Part shown: in pieces, positions 21,599 to 31,020 of the stretch
How positions within the stretch are numbered: position 1 is the stretch's first letter
Layout of the letters: each line of letters starts with the position of its first letter
Origin: Cupriavidus agavae
GTDB lineage: Bacteria; Pseudomonadota; Gammaproteobacteria; Burkholderiales; Burkholderiaceae
Reading direction: 5' to 3'
NCBI RefSeq assembly: GCF_004217045.1
Contig: NZ_SGXM01000001.1
Coordinates: 620,001-684,000, forward strand
DNA: 64,000 bases
Position numbers and translations under genes: made by a program
Notes under the pieces: generated by a model
What the model was told of the DNA's origin: nothing
Database searches by the model: none
What the model saw: the letters and a program-made list of their open reading frames with translations, nothing else

Positions 21599-22548
21599 TG
21601 CGCGCGCTGCCCCCTGAAACGACGTCTTCCCCTGTGGAAGCGGGCGGCGCCGCGGCGCCGTTCGATATTCTCGACACCGAGGCCGTGCGCCTCTACCAGG
21701 AAGACGCGCTCGACGGCATCCAGCGGATCGCCGACGGCTCCGTCGACCTGATCGTCGCCGACCCGCCCTATGGGCTCGGCAAGGATTACGGCAACGATTC
21801 GGACCTGCTGTCCGGCGATGCCTACCTGGAATGGTCCGAGCGCTGGATGGACGCGATCATCCCGAAGCTGGCGCCGCGCGGCACGCTGTACCTGTTCTGC
21901 ACGTGGCAGTACTCGCCCGAGCTGTTCGTGATGCTCAAGAAGCGGCTGACGATGATCAACGAGATCATCTGGGACCGCCGCGTGCCGAGCATGGGCGGCA
22001 CCACGCGCAAGTTCTCGTCGGTGCATGACAACATCGGCTTTTTCGCCCGCCAGCGCGATTACTACTTCGATCTCGATCCGGTACGTATTCCGTACGACGC
22101 CGAGACCAAGAAGGCGCGCAGCCGACCGCGCTTCGAGGGCAAGAAGTGGCTCGAAGTGGGCTACAACCCCAAGGACCTCTGGAGCGTGCCGCGCATCCAC
22201 CGGCAGGACCCGGAGCGCGCCGACCATCCGACGCAGAAGCCGCTGGAGATCGTGGAGCGCATGGTGCTGTCGAGCTGCCCGCCGGGCGGCGTGGTGCTGG
22301 ACCCGTTCACGGGCAGCGGCACCACGGCGGTGGCCTGCGTGCGCCACGGCCGGCGCTTCGTCGGCTTCGAGATGAACCCGCAATACGCCGCGCTGGTGCG
22401 CGAACGGGTGACGGCGGCGCAGCCGGTGTACGCCCAGATCCGGCCGGATGCCGAAACGGCCGCCGAAGCCGCCGCCGACACCTCTGCACTGACCCCTGAC
22501 GCCGCCAACGACGATGCCGACGCATCGCCGGTGCAGCGCCTTATCTGA
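21598..22548 (+). CDS. Orphan N6/N4 DNA methyltransferase between trpB and trpA
   Basis: A 316-residue member of the N6/N4 DNA methylase family. Catalytic motif IV is [11 protein letters not shown] (about residue 57); SAM-binding motif [14 protein letters not shown], comes later (about 238), after [13 protein letters not shown]. This IV-before-I order indicates the beta class, which usually makes N6-methyladenine. About 35 C-terminal residues are acidic and Ala-rich. No restriction endonuclease lies nearby, so it is an orphan methylase likely to mark the genome. The start overlaps the trpB stop, and trpA begins 5 bases after its stop, implying coupled translation. From recall, an orthologue in Ralstonia solanacearum is linked to GTWWAC methylation; applying that here is inference. 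Confidence 0.9.
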   Translation: MRALPPETTSSPVEAGGAAAPFDILDTEAVRLYQEDALDGIQRIADGSVDLIVADPPYGLGKDYGNDSDLLSGDAYLEWSERWMDAIIPKLAPRGTLYLFCTWQYSPELFVMLKKRLTMINEIIWDRRVPSMGGTTRKFSSVHDNIGFFARQRDYYFDLDPVRIPYDAETKKARSRPRFEGKKWLEVGYNPKDLWSVPRIHRQDPERADHPTQKPLEIVERMVLSSCPPGGVVLDPFTGSGTTAVACVRHGRRFVGFEMNPQYAALVRERVTAAQPVYAQIRPDAETAAEAAADTSALTPDAANDDADASPVQRLI

Positions 22549-22553
22549 CGCCG

Positions 22554-23363
22554 ATGGCCACAGACATGTCCCGTATCCAGAAGACTTTCGCGGCGCTGGC
22601 CGCGCAGAACAAGAAGGGCCTGATTCCGTTCATCACGGCGGGCGATCCCGAACCCGGCCTGACCGTGGCACTGATGCACGCGCTGGTGGAAGGCGGCGCC
22701 GATGTGATCGAACTCGGCGTGCCGTTCTCGGACCCGATGGCCGATGGTCCGGTGATCCAGCGTGCCTCGGAGCGCGCGCTGGCCCAGGGCGTTTCGCTGA
22801 AGCACGTACTGGCGTGGGTATCGGAATTCCGCCAGAAAGACGACGCGACGCCCGTGGTGCTGATGGGCTACGCCAACCCGATCGAACGCATGGGCGAGGA
22901 AGCCTTCGCCAAGGCCGCCGCGGCGGCCGGCGTGGACGGCGTGCTCGTGGTGGACTATCCGCCCGAGGAGTGCGAGTCGTTCGCCGGCCTGATGCGCGCG
23001 AACGGCATGGACCCGATCTTCCTGCTGGCACCGACCTCGACCGACGACCGCATCGCCGCCGTGGCGAAGGTGGCCAGCGGCTATCTGTATTACGTCTCGC
23101 TCAAGGGCGTGACCGGCTCGGCCACGCTCGATCTCGACAGCGTGGCGGCACGCCTGCCGCTGATCAAGCAGCATGCCAACCTGCCGGTGGGTGTCGGTTT
23201 CGGCATCCGCGACGCCCAGACCGCCCGCGCCATCGGCAGCGTGGCCGATGCCGTGGTGATCGGCAGCCGCCTGGTGCAACTGCTCGAAGACGCCCCGCGC
23301 GACCAGGCCGTGACGGCGCTGCGCGACTTCATCGGCGGTATCCGCGCGGCACTGGACGCCTGA
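22554..23363 (+). CDS. trpA: Tryptophan synthase alpha chain
   Basis: A 269-residue TIM barrel that cleaves indole-glycerol phosphate and channels indole to TrpB. The catalytic Glu lies in [19 protein letters not shown] (about residue 55) and [11 protein letters not shown] marks the first barrel strand. The phosphate loop [11 protein letters not shown] is near residue 218. ATG 22566 is an alternative start that would remove four residues; neither has a strong ribosome site, consistent with translational coupling to the methyltransferase gene just upstream. Confidence 0.97.
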   Translation: MATDMSRIQKTFAALAAQNKKGLIPFITAGDPEPGLTVALMHALVEGGADVIELGVPFSDPMADGPVIQRASERALAQGVSLKHVLAWVSEFRQKDDATPVVLMGYANPIERMGEEAFAKAAAAAGVDGVLVVDYPPEECESFAGLMRANGMDPIFLLAPTSTDDRIAAVAKVASGYLYYVSLKGVTGSATLDLDSVAARLPLIKQHANLPVGVGFGIRDAQTARAIGSVADAVVIGSRLVQLLEDAPRDQAVTALRDFIGGIRAALDA

Positions 23364-23545
23364 ACCAAGGTCCAAGCGAAGTGGATTTCGCTGGAAATCG
23401 ATGCGCCGCGCGTGCCGTGAGCGTCTTATGCTGCACAATCGGCGCGTTTCGCTTCGGCCCGGCGGGCCGGGCATGGTAAATTCGCGGCCTGATTCCCTGC
23501 CAGCGCTGTCACATGGCGCGCGGCGGCTATCCGAAAGGAGCTTTC

Positions 23546-24418
23546 ATGAGCTGGTTGGATAAACTCCTCCCTCCCAAGATTCAACAGACCGACCCCTCCA
23601 CCCGCAAGGGCATTCCGGAAGGGCTGTGGGTCAAGTGCCCGTCGTGCGAGTCCACGCTGTACCGTACCGACGTCGAGGCCAATCTGCACGTCTGCCCGAA
23701 GTGCGACCACCATATGCGCATCCGCTCGCGCGAGCGGCTGGACAAGCTGCTGGACGCCGAGGGCCGCTATGAGATCGGCCAGGAGATCGTGCCGGTCGAC
23801 GCGCTGAAGTTCAAGGACACCAAGAAGTACCCGGACCGCATCAAGGCCGCCATGGAAGACACCGGCGAGACCGATGCGATGGTGGTCATGGGCGGTGCGA
23901 TCCATACCATCCCGGTGGTGGTGGCGTGCTTCGAGTTCGAATTCATGGGCGGTTCGATGGGTTCGGTGGTGGGCGAGCGCTTCGCCCGCGGCGCCCAGGC
24001 GGCGCTGGAGCAGAAGGTGCCGTTCATCTGCATTACCGCCACCGGCGGCGCGCGCATGCAGGAAAGCCTGCTGTCGCTGATGCAGATGGCCAAGACCACG
24101 GCCATGCTGAACCAGCTCTCGAATGCCAAGCTGCCGTTCATCAGCGTGCTGACCGACCCGACGATGGGTGGCGTGTCGGCCTCGTTCGCGTTCCTGGGTG
24201 ATGTGGTGATTGCCGAGCCCAAGGCGCTGATCGGCTTTGCCGGCCCGCGCGTGATCGAGCAGACCGTGCGCGAGAAGCTGCCGGAAGGCTTCCAGCGTGC
24301 CGAGTTCCTGCTGCAGAAGGGCGCGATCGACATGATCATGGATCGCCGCCGCCTGCGCGCGGAACTGGCCCAGTTGCTGGCGCTGCTGCAGAAGCAGCCG
24401 GCCGACGCGGTAGCCTGA
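23546..24418 (+). CDS. accD: Acetyl-CoA carboxylase carboxyltransferase beta subunit
   Basis: A 290-residue subunit that, with AccA, transfers carboxyl from biotin to acetyl-CoA to make malonyl-CoA for fatty acid synthesis. Four cysteines of the N-terminal zinc ribbon are Cys31, Cys34, Cys50 and Cys53. The crotonase-like carboxyltransferase core includes [15 protein letters not shown] and [11 protein letters not shown] (about residue 168). AAAGGAG at 23534-23540 lies 5 bases before ATG 23546, which decides this start over the in-frame ATG at 23513. A terminator follows 23 bases after the stop. Confidence 0.98.
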   Translation: MSWLDKLLPPKIQQTDPSTRKGIPEGLWVKCPSCESTLYRTDVEANLHVCPKCDHHMRIRSRERLDKLLDAEGRYEIGQEIVPVDALKFKDTKKYPDRIKAAMEDTGETDAMVVMGGAIHTIPVVVACFEFEFMGGSMGSVVGERFARGAQAALEQKVPFICITATGGARMQESLLSLMQMAKTTAMLNQLSNAKLPFISVLTDPTMGGVSASFAFLGDVVIAEPKALIGFAGPRVIEQTVREKLPEGFQRAEFLLQKGAIDMIMDRRRLRAELAQLLALLQKQPADAVA

Positions 24419-24441
24419 CGCGTTGGCGTGATTTGCAGGAC

Positions 24442-24480
24442 AATGGCGCGGGTGCCGTCACCCGCGCCATTTTCATTTTG
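24442..24480 (+). terminator. Terminator after accD
   Basis: A perfect 13-base stem (24442-24454 with 24459-24471) and CCGT loop are followed by TTTCATTTTG. folC begins 19 bases further on. Confidence 0.85.
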
Positions 24481-24498
24481 TCGAGCCGTTCCCTCAGC

Positions 24499-25809
24499 AT
24501 GCCCATCTTCCACACTCTCCCCGACTGGCTGAAACACCTCGAAACCGCCCATCCCGTAGGCATCGACATGGGTTTGACGCGGATTGCGCGCGTCAAGGAG
24601 GCGCTGGGCCTGCGGATCGACGCCGTGGTCTTCACGGTGGGCGGTACCAACGGCAAGGGGTCGACCTGCGCGATGCTCGAACGCATCCTGCTGGAAGCCG
24701 GCTACAAGGTGGGGCTGCATACCTCGCCGCACCTGATCTCGTTCAACGAACGAGCGCGGCTCAACGGCGAGCAGGCCACCGACGCCCAGCTCCTGCCGCA
24801 CTTCGAGGCCGTGGAACGCGCCCGCACCAGCTTTGCCGATCCGGTCAGCCTGACCTATTTCGAGTTCACGACGCTGGCGATCATCCACATGTTCGCGGCC
24901 AGCGGCCTGGACGCCATCATCCTGGAGGTGGGGCTGGGCGGCCGGCTGGACGCCACCAATGTGATCGATACCGACTGCGCGGTCATCACCAGCGTCGATA
25001 TCGACCACACCCAGTACCTTGGCGACACGCGCGAGAAGATTGGCTACGAGAAGGCCGGCATCTTCCGCCCGCACGTGCCGGCCATCGTCGGCGACCCGCT
25101 GCCGCCGCAGTCGGTCATCGACCATGCCGAAGCCGTGGGCGCCGATCTCTGGCTCGTGGGGCGCGATTTCCGCCATCAGGCGGCGCCGGGCCAGGAGCGC
25201 CAGCAGTGGGACTGGACGGGCCGCGAGCGCAAGCTCAACGGGCTTGGCTATCCGGCGCTGCGCGGCGCCAACCAGTTGCTGAATGCCTCGGCGGCGCTGG
25301 CGGCCTTGCAGGCCATGCGCCCGCGCCTGCCGGTCAGCGCCCAGGAAGTGCGCAACGGGCTGGCCTTCGTCGAGTTGCCGGGCCGCTTCCAGGTGATTCC
25401 CGGCCGACCCGCCGTGATCCTGGATGTTGCGCATAATCCACACGCGACCGCCGCGCTCGGCCAGAACCTCGAAAACATGGGGTTCTTCCGCTACACGTAT
25501 GCGGTGTTTGGCGCGATGGCCGACAAGGACATTGCCGGCGTCATGCAGCAGGTGGCCGACAAGGTGGACCACTGGTGCCTGTGTGACCTGCCCACGGAGC
25601 GCGCGGCCACGGCCGCCGACCTGCGCGAGGCGCTCGACGCCACGGGCTTCCGCGAGGGGCCGGACAACAGCGCGGCAACCTTTGCCAGCCCCGAACTGGC
25701 CTATCGCGATGCCATCGGAAGAGCGACCGAGGATGATAGAATCCTGGTCTTCGGGTCGTTCTACACCGTGGCCGGCGTGCTCGCTTACCGGGCCACGCAG
25801 GCCAACTGA
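24499..25809 (+). CDS. folC: Bifunctional folylpolyglutamate synthase / dihydrofolate synthase
   Basis: A 436-residue Mur-ligase-family enzyme that adds glutamate to dihydropteroate and to folates. The ATP loop is VGGTNGKGSTCAML (about residue 49-62), the Omega-loop region EVGLGGRLDATNV lies near 147, and TSVDIDHTQYLGDTREKIGYEK is the typical central domain. The C-terminal domain has ILDVAHNPHATAALG near 318. I chose ATG 24499, because the longer frame runs into the accD terminator. The accD-folC-SPOR-cvpA-purF order is widely conserved. Confidence 0.96.
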   Translation: MPIFHTLPDWLKHLETAHPVGIDMGLTRIARVKEALGLRIDAVVFTVGGTNGKGSTCAMLERILLEAGYKVGLHTSPHLISFNERARLNGEQATDAQLLPHFEAVERARTSFADPVSLTYFEFTTLAIIHMFAASGLDAIILEVGLGGRLDATNVIDTDCAVITSVDIDHTQYLGDTREKIGYEKAGIFRPHVPAIVGDPLPPQSVIDHAEAVGADLWLVGRDFRHQAAPGQERQQWDWTGRERKLNGLGYPALRGANQLLNASAALAALQAMRPRLPVSAQEVRNGLAFVELPGRFQVIPGRPAVILDVAHNPHATAALGQNLENMGFFRYTYAVFGAMADKDIAGVMQQVADKVDHWCLCDLPTERAATAADLREALDATGFREGPDNSAATFASPELAYRDAIGRATEDDRILVFGSFYTVAGVLAYRATQAN

Positions 25810-25892
25810 GTCGACCGGCTTGCCGGTTCACGGCGCCGCCAACCCCGCGGCGGCCGGAACGACATCGCACCGAACATCAACATTGGGCATCT

Positions 25893-26609
25893 ATGGGCCT
25901 GCTTTCGCTGTTTTCGTCCCGCAAGGGCAATGATCCGGCTCCCGAGCGCGGTCGCCGCGCACGCACGGAACCGGGCGCCGGCATCGGTGCGTCGCGCCGC
26001 ACGGCCGACGACTACGCCGACCGCGCCGACGACAGCCTCGACCCCGATTTTCCCCAGAAACAACGCGCCCGCCGCCGCCTGATCGGCGCCGTGGTGCTGC
26101 TCGCGGCGGCCGTCATCGTGCTGCCCATCGTGTTCGAGCACAAGCCGCGCCCGGTGTCCGAGGACGTGGCCGTCAAGGTGGCCAACGGGCAGGGCACGCA
26201 GAAACCCAAGGTCGAGCCGCGCAAGGCCGATCCGCTGCCGCCCCAGCAGGCCCCGGCCGCCCGCAATGACGCGGCGCTCGATGCCGGCGAGGAAATCGTC
26301 AACACGCCGGCCGCCGCCGAGGCGAAGGTCGCCGACAAGCCGGCGGACAAGCCCGCCGACAAGCCCGCCGCCAGTGCCAATACCAAATACCTGATCCTGA
26401 TCGGTGCGTTCTCCTCGGAGGAACGCGCCCGGAACTGGCTCGCCAAGCTCAAGGAGAGCAAGGTGCCGGCCTATGTGGAGAAGAAGACCGTTTCCGACCG
26501 CGACCTGATCCTGCTGCGCGCCGGCCCGTTCACCAGCCGTGACGCCGCCGATGCGGCGGACAGGAAGGTGCGCGCCGTGGGCCTGAGTTCGAAGGTGGTG
26601 GAGCAGTGA
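25893..26609 (+). CDS. SPOR-domain protein (DedD-like)
   Basis: A 238-residue bitopic inner-membrane protein. The N-terminal 65 residues are charged and cytoplasmic, followed by a membrane segment LIGAVVLLAAAVIVLPIVF (about 70-88). A periplasmic Pro/Ala/Lys-rich linker with a KPADKPADKPA-type short repeat (about 150-160) leads to a C-terminal SPOR domain (YLILIGAFSSEERARNWLAKL onward). SPOR domains bind denuded glycan at division septa. Position between folC and cvpA matches dedD, but sequence similarity outside SPOR is low, so I leave the symbol empty. Confidence 0.88.
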   Translation: MGLLSLFSSRKGNDPAPERGRRARTEPGAGIGASRRTADDYADRADDSLDPDFPQKQRARRRLIGAVVLLAAAVIVLPIVFEHKPRPVSEDVAVKVANGQGTQKPKVEPRKADPLPPQQAPAARNDAALDAGEEIVNTPAAAEAKVADKPADKPADKPAASANTKYLILIGAFSSEERARNWLAKLKESKVPAYVEKKTVSDRDLILLRAGPFTSRDAADAADRKVRAVGLSSKVVEQ

Positions 26610-26685
26610 TTTGGTGAGTCGCCCCCTCTACCCGATTGCAGGGCGGCGAATCGCCCCCATCTGACAGGGACCGACGGTCGGACGC

Positions 26686-27183
26686 ATGGAATTTACCTAT
26701 TTTGACTACGCGGTTGGCTTCATCCTGCTGGCGTCGGCGTTGCTGGGCCTGCTGCGTGGGCTGGTGCGCGAGATGCTGGCGCTGGTGGGCTGGGTCGTGG
26801 CCTTCCTGCTGGCGTTCCATTTCGGCGAGGCCGCCGCGCAGTACATGCCGGAATCGCTGCCGGGCGGCAGCATGACGCGCACGGCGCTGGGGTTCCTCTC
26901 GGTGTTTTTCGGCACGTGGATCGTGGCGGCGCTGGCCGGTGCCGTGGCCACCCGGGCACTGGAGACCACGGGCCTGAAGCCGGCGGACCGCGGCCTGGGC
27001 CTGGTGTTCGGGCTGGCGCGCGGCGGGCTGATCGTGATCCTCGTCGTGGTGCTGGCCAGCCTGACCAAGCTGCCCGAGGAACCGTTCTGGCGCAACGCGG
27101 TGTCGCGCCCGTATGTGATGCAGGGCATGGAGGAATTCCGGCAATGGCTGCCGCCCGACCTCGCCAAGTATGTAAAGATCTGA
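26686..27183 (+). CDS. cvpA: CvpA family inner-membrane protein
   Basis: A 165-residue membrane protein with four hydrophobic segments (about residues 5-22, 25-45, 65-85 and 100-122). The N-terminal FDYAVGFILLASALLGLLRG and REMLALVGWVVAFLLAF match CvpA, named for colicin V production in E. coli and tied to envelope homeostasis. It precedes purF, as in E. coli. The gap to purF is 133 bases. Confidence 0.93.
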   Translation: MEFTYFDYAVGFILLASALLGLLRGLVREMLALVGWVVAFLLAFHFGEAAAQYMPESLPGGSMTRTALGFLSVFFGTWIVAALAGAVATRALETTGLKPADRGLGLVFGLARGGLIVILVVVLASLTKLPEEPFWRNAVSRPYVMQGMEEFRQWLPPDLAKYVKI

Positions 27184-27316
27184 TTCTGATCGATTCGAAC
27201 CGAATCGACTGGCGGGCGCTCCCACCGGGGCGGCCGCGAGGCAGTACCAACGCAGTCCCGTCGCGTACATGGCGGGATGGCGCCCCTGAATTATTTGCCT
27301 TTCCTGGGAGTTCGGC

Positions 27317-28843
27317 ATGTGCGGTATCGTCGGCGTGGTTTCCACCAGCCCTGTCAACCAACTGATCTATGACAGCCTGCTGCTGTTGCAACACCGCGGA
27401 CAGGATGCAGCCGGCATCGCCACGGCCAACGGCAGCACCTTCCACATGCACAAGGCCAACGGCCTCGTGCGCGATGTGTTCCGCACGCGCAACATGCGCG
27501 GCCTGCCGGGAACGTCGGGCATCGGGCAGGTCCGCTACCCGACCGCCGGTTCATCGAGCGAGGAAGAAGCCCAGCCGTTCTACGTGAATGCCCCGTACGG
27601 CATCATGCTGGCCCACAACGGCAACCTGACCAATTCGGCGCAACTGCGCGAGGAAATGTTCCGCCGCGACCGCCGCCACATCAACACGCATTCGGACTCC
27701 GAAGTGCTGCTGAACGTGCTGGCCGACGAGCTGCAGCGCGCCAGCGGCGGCAAGGCCCTCGATCCGGACATGATTTTCACGGCCGTGGCCGGCATGCACC
27801 GCCGCGTCAAGGGTGCCTACGCGATCACGGCCCAGATCTCGGGCTACGGCCTGCTGGCCGTGCGCGATCCGTTCGGCATCCGTCCGCTGTGCATCGGCAG
27901 CATGGACACGCCGACCGGCAAGGAATACCTGATTGCCTCGGAATCGGTGGCGCTCGAAGGCATGGGCTACACGATGGACCGCGACGTGGCACCGGGCGAG
28001 GCGATCTTCGTCGACCTCGACGGCAAGCTGCACAGCAAGCAGTGCGCCGACAACCCGCAACTGACGCCGTGCATCTTCGAGTACGTGTACCTGGCCCGTC
28101 CGGACTCGTGCATCGATGGGGTGCCCGTCTACGACGCGCGCCTGCGCATGGGTGACTACCTGGCCGAGAAGATCCGCCGCGAAGTACCGGCCGGCGAGAT
28201 CGACGTGGTCATGCCAATTCCCGATTCGAGCCGTCCGGCCGCCATGCAGGTGGCCAACCGGCTGGGCGTGCCGTACCGCGAGGGCTTCTTCAAGAACCGC
28301 TACGTGGGCCGCACGTTCATCATGCCGGGCCAGGCGGTGCGCAAGAAGTCCGTGCGCCAGAAGCTCAACGCGATGGGCGTGGAGTTCCAGGGCAAGAACG
28401 TGCTGATCGTCGACGATTCGATCGTGCGCGGCACCACCTCGTTCGAGATCGTGCAGATGGCGCGTGACGCCGGCGCCAAGAAGGTGATCTTTGCCTCGGC
28501 CGCGCCGCCGGTGAAGTTCCCGAACGTGTACGGCATCGACATGCCCACGCGCAGCGAACTGGTGGCCCACGGCCGCACCGACGAGGAAGTGGCCAGGATG
28601 ATCGGCGCCGACCAGCTCGTCTACCAGGATGTGGAAGCGCTGAAGCAGGCCCTGCGCGACATCAACCCGAACCTGCGCGAATTCGACGCGTCGTGCTTCG
28701 ACGGCAAGTACATCACCGGCGATATCGACGAGGCCTACCTCGACCGCCTGGAAATGTCGCGCACGACGGCGGACCGCGAAGGCCCGAGCGGCGAGACCGA
28801 GCGTTCGCAGCTCCACCTGCAGCGTTCGAGCAACCACGAGTAA
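27317..28843 (+). CDS. purF: Amidophosphoribosyltransferase
   Basis: A 508-residue enzyme that starts purine synthesis by making phosphoribosylamine from PRPP and glutamine. Cys2, directly after the initiator Met (MCGIVGV), is the glutaminase nucleophile. The Ntn glutaminase domain occupies about the first 230 residues (QHRGQDAAGIA, RYPTAGSS, LAHNGNLTN). The PRPP loop is VLIVDDSIVRGTTSFE near residue 365. CTGGGAG precedes the ATG. The length is typical. metZ follows after 27 bases. Confidence 0.98.
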   Translation: MCGIVGVVSTSPVNQLIYDSLLLLQHRGQDAAGIATANGSTFHMHKANGLVRDVFRTRNMRGLPGTSGIGQVRYPTAGSSSEEEAQPFYVNAPYGIMLAHNGNLTNSAQLREEMFRRDRRHINTHSDSEVLLNVLADELQRASGGKALDPDMIFTAVAGMHRRVKGAYAITAQISGYGLLAVRDPFGIRPLCIGSMDTPTGKEYLIASESVALEGMGYTMDRDVAPGEAIFVDLDGKLHSKQCADNPQLTPCIFEYVYLARPDSCIDGVPVYDARLRMGDYLAEKIRREVPAGEIDVVMPIPDSSRPAAMQVANRLGVPYREGFFKNRYVGRTFIMPGQAVRKKSVRQKLNAMGVEFQGKNVLIVDDSIVRGTTSFEIVQMARDAGAKKVIFASAAPPVKFPNVYGIDMPTRSELVAHGRTDEEVARMIGADQLVYQDVEALKQALRDINPNLREFDASCFDGKYITGDIDEAYLDRLEMSRTTADREGPSGETERSQLHLQRSSNHE

Positions 28844-28870
28844 CCCATCCACACTGGCAGCGACTGCAGC

Positions 28871-30079
28871 ATGAGCGAACCGTTCCAACCCGAGTCCTAC
28901 GGCATCGATACCCTCGGCGTGCGTGCCGGCACCCTGCGCTCCAGCGATTTCATGGAGCACTCCGAGGCGATGTACCTGACGTCGAGCTTCTGCTTCGACA
29001 ACGCGGCCCAGGCGGCCGAACGGTTCGCCAACTCGGAAGAGGCGTACACCTACTCGCGCTTCACCAACCCGACGGTGTCGATGTTCCAGTCGCGGCTGGC
29101 CGCGCTGGAGGGCGCCGAGGCGTGCATGGCCACGGCGTCGGGCATGAGCGCGATCCTGTCGGTGGCGCTGGCCTCGCTGCAGTCCGGTGACCATCTGGTC
29201 AGCTCGCGGTCGATCTTCGGCTCGACCATGACGCTGTTCAACACGATCCTGGCCAAGTTCGGGGTGGAAACGACCTACGTGGACAGCGGCGACCTGTCGG
29301 CATGGCGCGCGGCGGTCAAGCCCAACACGAAGCTGTTCTTCCTGGAGACGCCGTCGAATCCGCTGACGGAAGTGTCCGATATCGCCGCCGTGGCCGACAT
29401 CGCGCACAACGCCGGGGCGCTGTTCGTCGTGGACAACTGCTTCTGCTCGCCGGCGCTGCAGCAGCCAATCAAGTTCGGCGCCGACGTGGTGGTGCACTCG
29501 GCCACCAAGCACATCGACGGCCAGGGCCGGGTGCTGGGCGGCGCGGTGGTGGGCAAGCACGACTACATCATGGGCAAGGTCTTCCCGTTCGTGCGGACGG
29601 CCGGGCCGACGATGTCGGCGTTCAACGCCTGGGTCATGCTCAAGGGCATGGAGACGCTGGCCATCCGCATGGAGCGCCACTCGCAGAGCGCGCTGCAGAT
29701 CGCCGAATTCCTGGAATCGCACCCGGCCGTGAACCGCGTGTTCCACCCGGCGCTGAAGTCGCACCCGCAGTACGAGATTGCCCGGCGCCAGCAGAGGGGC
29801 GGCGGCGCGATCGTGTCATTCGAACTGAAGGGCGATACGCCGGAGCAGATGCGCGCCAACGCCTGGCGCGTGATCGACAGCACGAAACTGTGCTCGATCA
29901 CCGGCAACCTCGGCGACACGCGGACCACGATCACGCATCCGTACACGACCACGCATGGCCGTGTAGCACCTGAGGTCAAGGCCGCCGCAGGGATCAGCGA
30001 AGGGCTGATCCGGCTGGCCGTGGGACTGGAGACGGTCGGGGACCTGAAGGCAGATTTGCTGCGCGGGTTGGGGCAGTAA
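28871..30079 (+). CDS. metZ: O-succinylhomoserine sulfhydrylase
   Basis: A 402-residue PLP enzyme of the Cys/Met metabolism family that makes homocysteine from O-succinylhomoserine and sulfide. The PLP lysine lies in VVHSATKHIDGQGRVLGG (about residue 213). ASGMSAILSVALA near residue 97 is the cofactor phosphate region, and YSRFTNPTV near 57 is the substrate-entry loop. The family also includes cystathionine gamma-synthase and MetY; the purF-metZ neighbourhood supports MetZ. A dispersed repeat follows the stop, not a terminator with a T run. Confidence 0.92.
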   Translation: MSEPFQPESYGIDTLGVRAGTLRSSDFMEHSEAMYLTSSFCFDNAAQAAERFANSEEAYTYSRFTNPTVSMFQSRLAALEGAEACMATASGMSAILSVALASLQSGDHLVSSRSIFGSTMTLFNTILAKFGVETTYVDSGDLSAWRAAVKPNTKLFFLETPSNPLTEVSDIAAVADIAHNAGALFVVDNCFCSPALQQPIKFGADVVVHSATKHIDGQGRVLGGAVVGKHDYIMGKVFPFVRTAGPTMSAFNAWVMLKGMETLAIRMERHSQSALQIAEFLESHPAVNRVFHPALKSHPQYEIARRQQRGGGAIVSFELKGDTPEQMRANAWRVIDSTKLCSITGNLGDTRTTITHPYTTTHGRVAPEVKAAAGISEGLIRLAVGLETVGDLKADLLRGLGQ

Positions 30080-30103
30080 TACGGCTTCTTCCAAATGTTT
30101 TCT

Positions 30104-30130
30104 CCCCTCTCCCACTGCGCGGGAGAGGGG
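30104..30130. repeat. Dispersed inverted repeat, copy 4
   Basis: CCCCTCTCCC (30104-30113) and GGGAGAGGGG (30121-30130) pair perfectly over 10 bases around a 7-base loop. It sits between the convergent metZ and the ABC permease gene, where it might help separate the two transcripts, although no T run is present on the + strand. Confidence 0.7.
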
Positions 30131-30150
30131 GGGCTCTCAGCCGTTGATAC

Positions 30151-30996
30151 TCACCGCAGCATCCGCCTGCGCAGCAGCACCAGCGCCACCACCAGCGCCA
30201 CCACGGCGTACGCCGCCAGCACCGCCACGTGCAGCGTGGCACCTTCCACGGGCCTTCCCAGCATCAACGGACGAATCAGCGCCACTGCGTGCGACAGCGG
30301 CAGCAGTTGCGTCGCCTTCTGCGCGCCCTCGGGCAGTTGTTCGAGCGGGAAGAACACGCCGGACAGCAGCAGCATCGGCGTCATGATCAGCGTCTGGTAG
30401 AACATGAAGAAGTCATAGCTCGGCGCCAGCGCCGTCACGATCATCGCCAGGCTGGCGAACGTGATGCCGGCCAGCACGATGACGGGCAGGGCTGCCAGCG
30501 CGCCGGGGAACTGCGCATAGCCCAGCGCGCCCGCCACCAGCATGATGGCGGCGCCGGACAGCACCGCCTTGCTCGTCGCCCATAGTATTTCTCCTAGAAC
30601 GACATCGCCGAGCGTCAGCGGGGCGTGCATGATCGCCTCCCACGTGCGCTGCACGTGCATGCGCGAGAACGCCGAATACATCGACTCGAAGCTGGCCGAC
30701 ATCATCACGCTCGACGCCGTGGTGCCCGCCGCGAGAAAGGCGATGTACGACACGCCGTTCACCTGCCCGACCAGCAGCCCGAGACCAAGTCCCAGGCCGA
30801 ACAGGTAGATCATCGGATCGGCCAGGTTGCCGATCATCGACGGGATGGCCAGCTTCTTCCAGACCATGTAGTTGCGGTACCAGACCATCATCCAGTTGCG
30901 CGCGTTACGCGGCAGCAGGGGCTGGGGATAGTGCTGGGCGGGGGCAGCGGTGCCGGGCAGGGCCACCCCGGGGGTGCGTGGATCTTGTTCGCTCAT
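30151..30996 (-). CDS. NodJ-like ABC-2 type exporter permease
   Basis: A 281-residue ABC-2 permease with about six hydrophobic segments, opening with a WMMVWYRNYMVWKKLAIPS membrane-proximal helix and PMIYLFGLGLGLGLLV. SFESMYSAFSRMHVQRTWEAI is typical of the NodJ/ABC-2 subfamily. I chose ATG at 30996; a GTG at 31014 would add six residues but lies only 6 bases after the upstream stop. The ATPase gene is directly upstream on the same strand. The natural substrate is unknown. Rhizobial NodJ, which exports lipochito-oligosaccharides, belongs to the same subfamily, but there are no nod genes here. Confidence 0.85.
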   Translation of the reverse strand: MSEQDPRTPGVALPGTAAPAQHYPQPLLPRNARNWMMVWYRNYMVWKKLAIPSMIGNLADPMIYLFGLGLGLGLLVGQVNGVSYIAFLAAGTTASSVMMSASFESMYSAFSRMHVQRTWEAIMHAPLTLGDVVLGEILWATSKAVLSGAAIMLVAGALGYAQFPGALAALPVIVLAGITFASLAMIVTALAPSYDFFMFYQTLIMTPMLLLSGVFFPLEQLPEGAQKATQLLPLSHAVALIRPLMLGRPVEGATLHVAVLAAYAVVALVVALVLLRRRMLR

Positions 30997-31020
30997 GTTG
31001 GTCTCGTCAGTCACGCCCTG

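Noticed and set aside
26636..26875. Short + strand frame overlapping the start of cvpA
   Set aside because: Out of frame with cvpA, which has correct membrane segments and family motifs.
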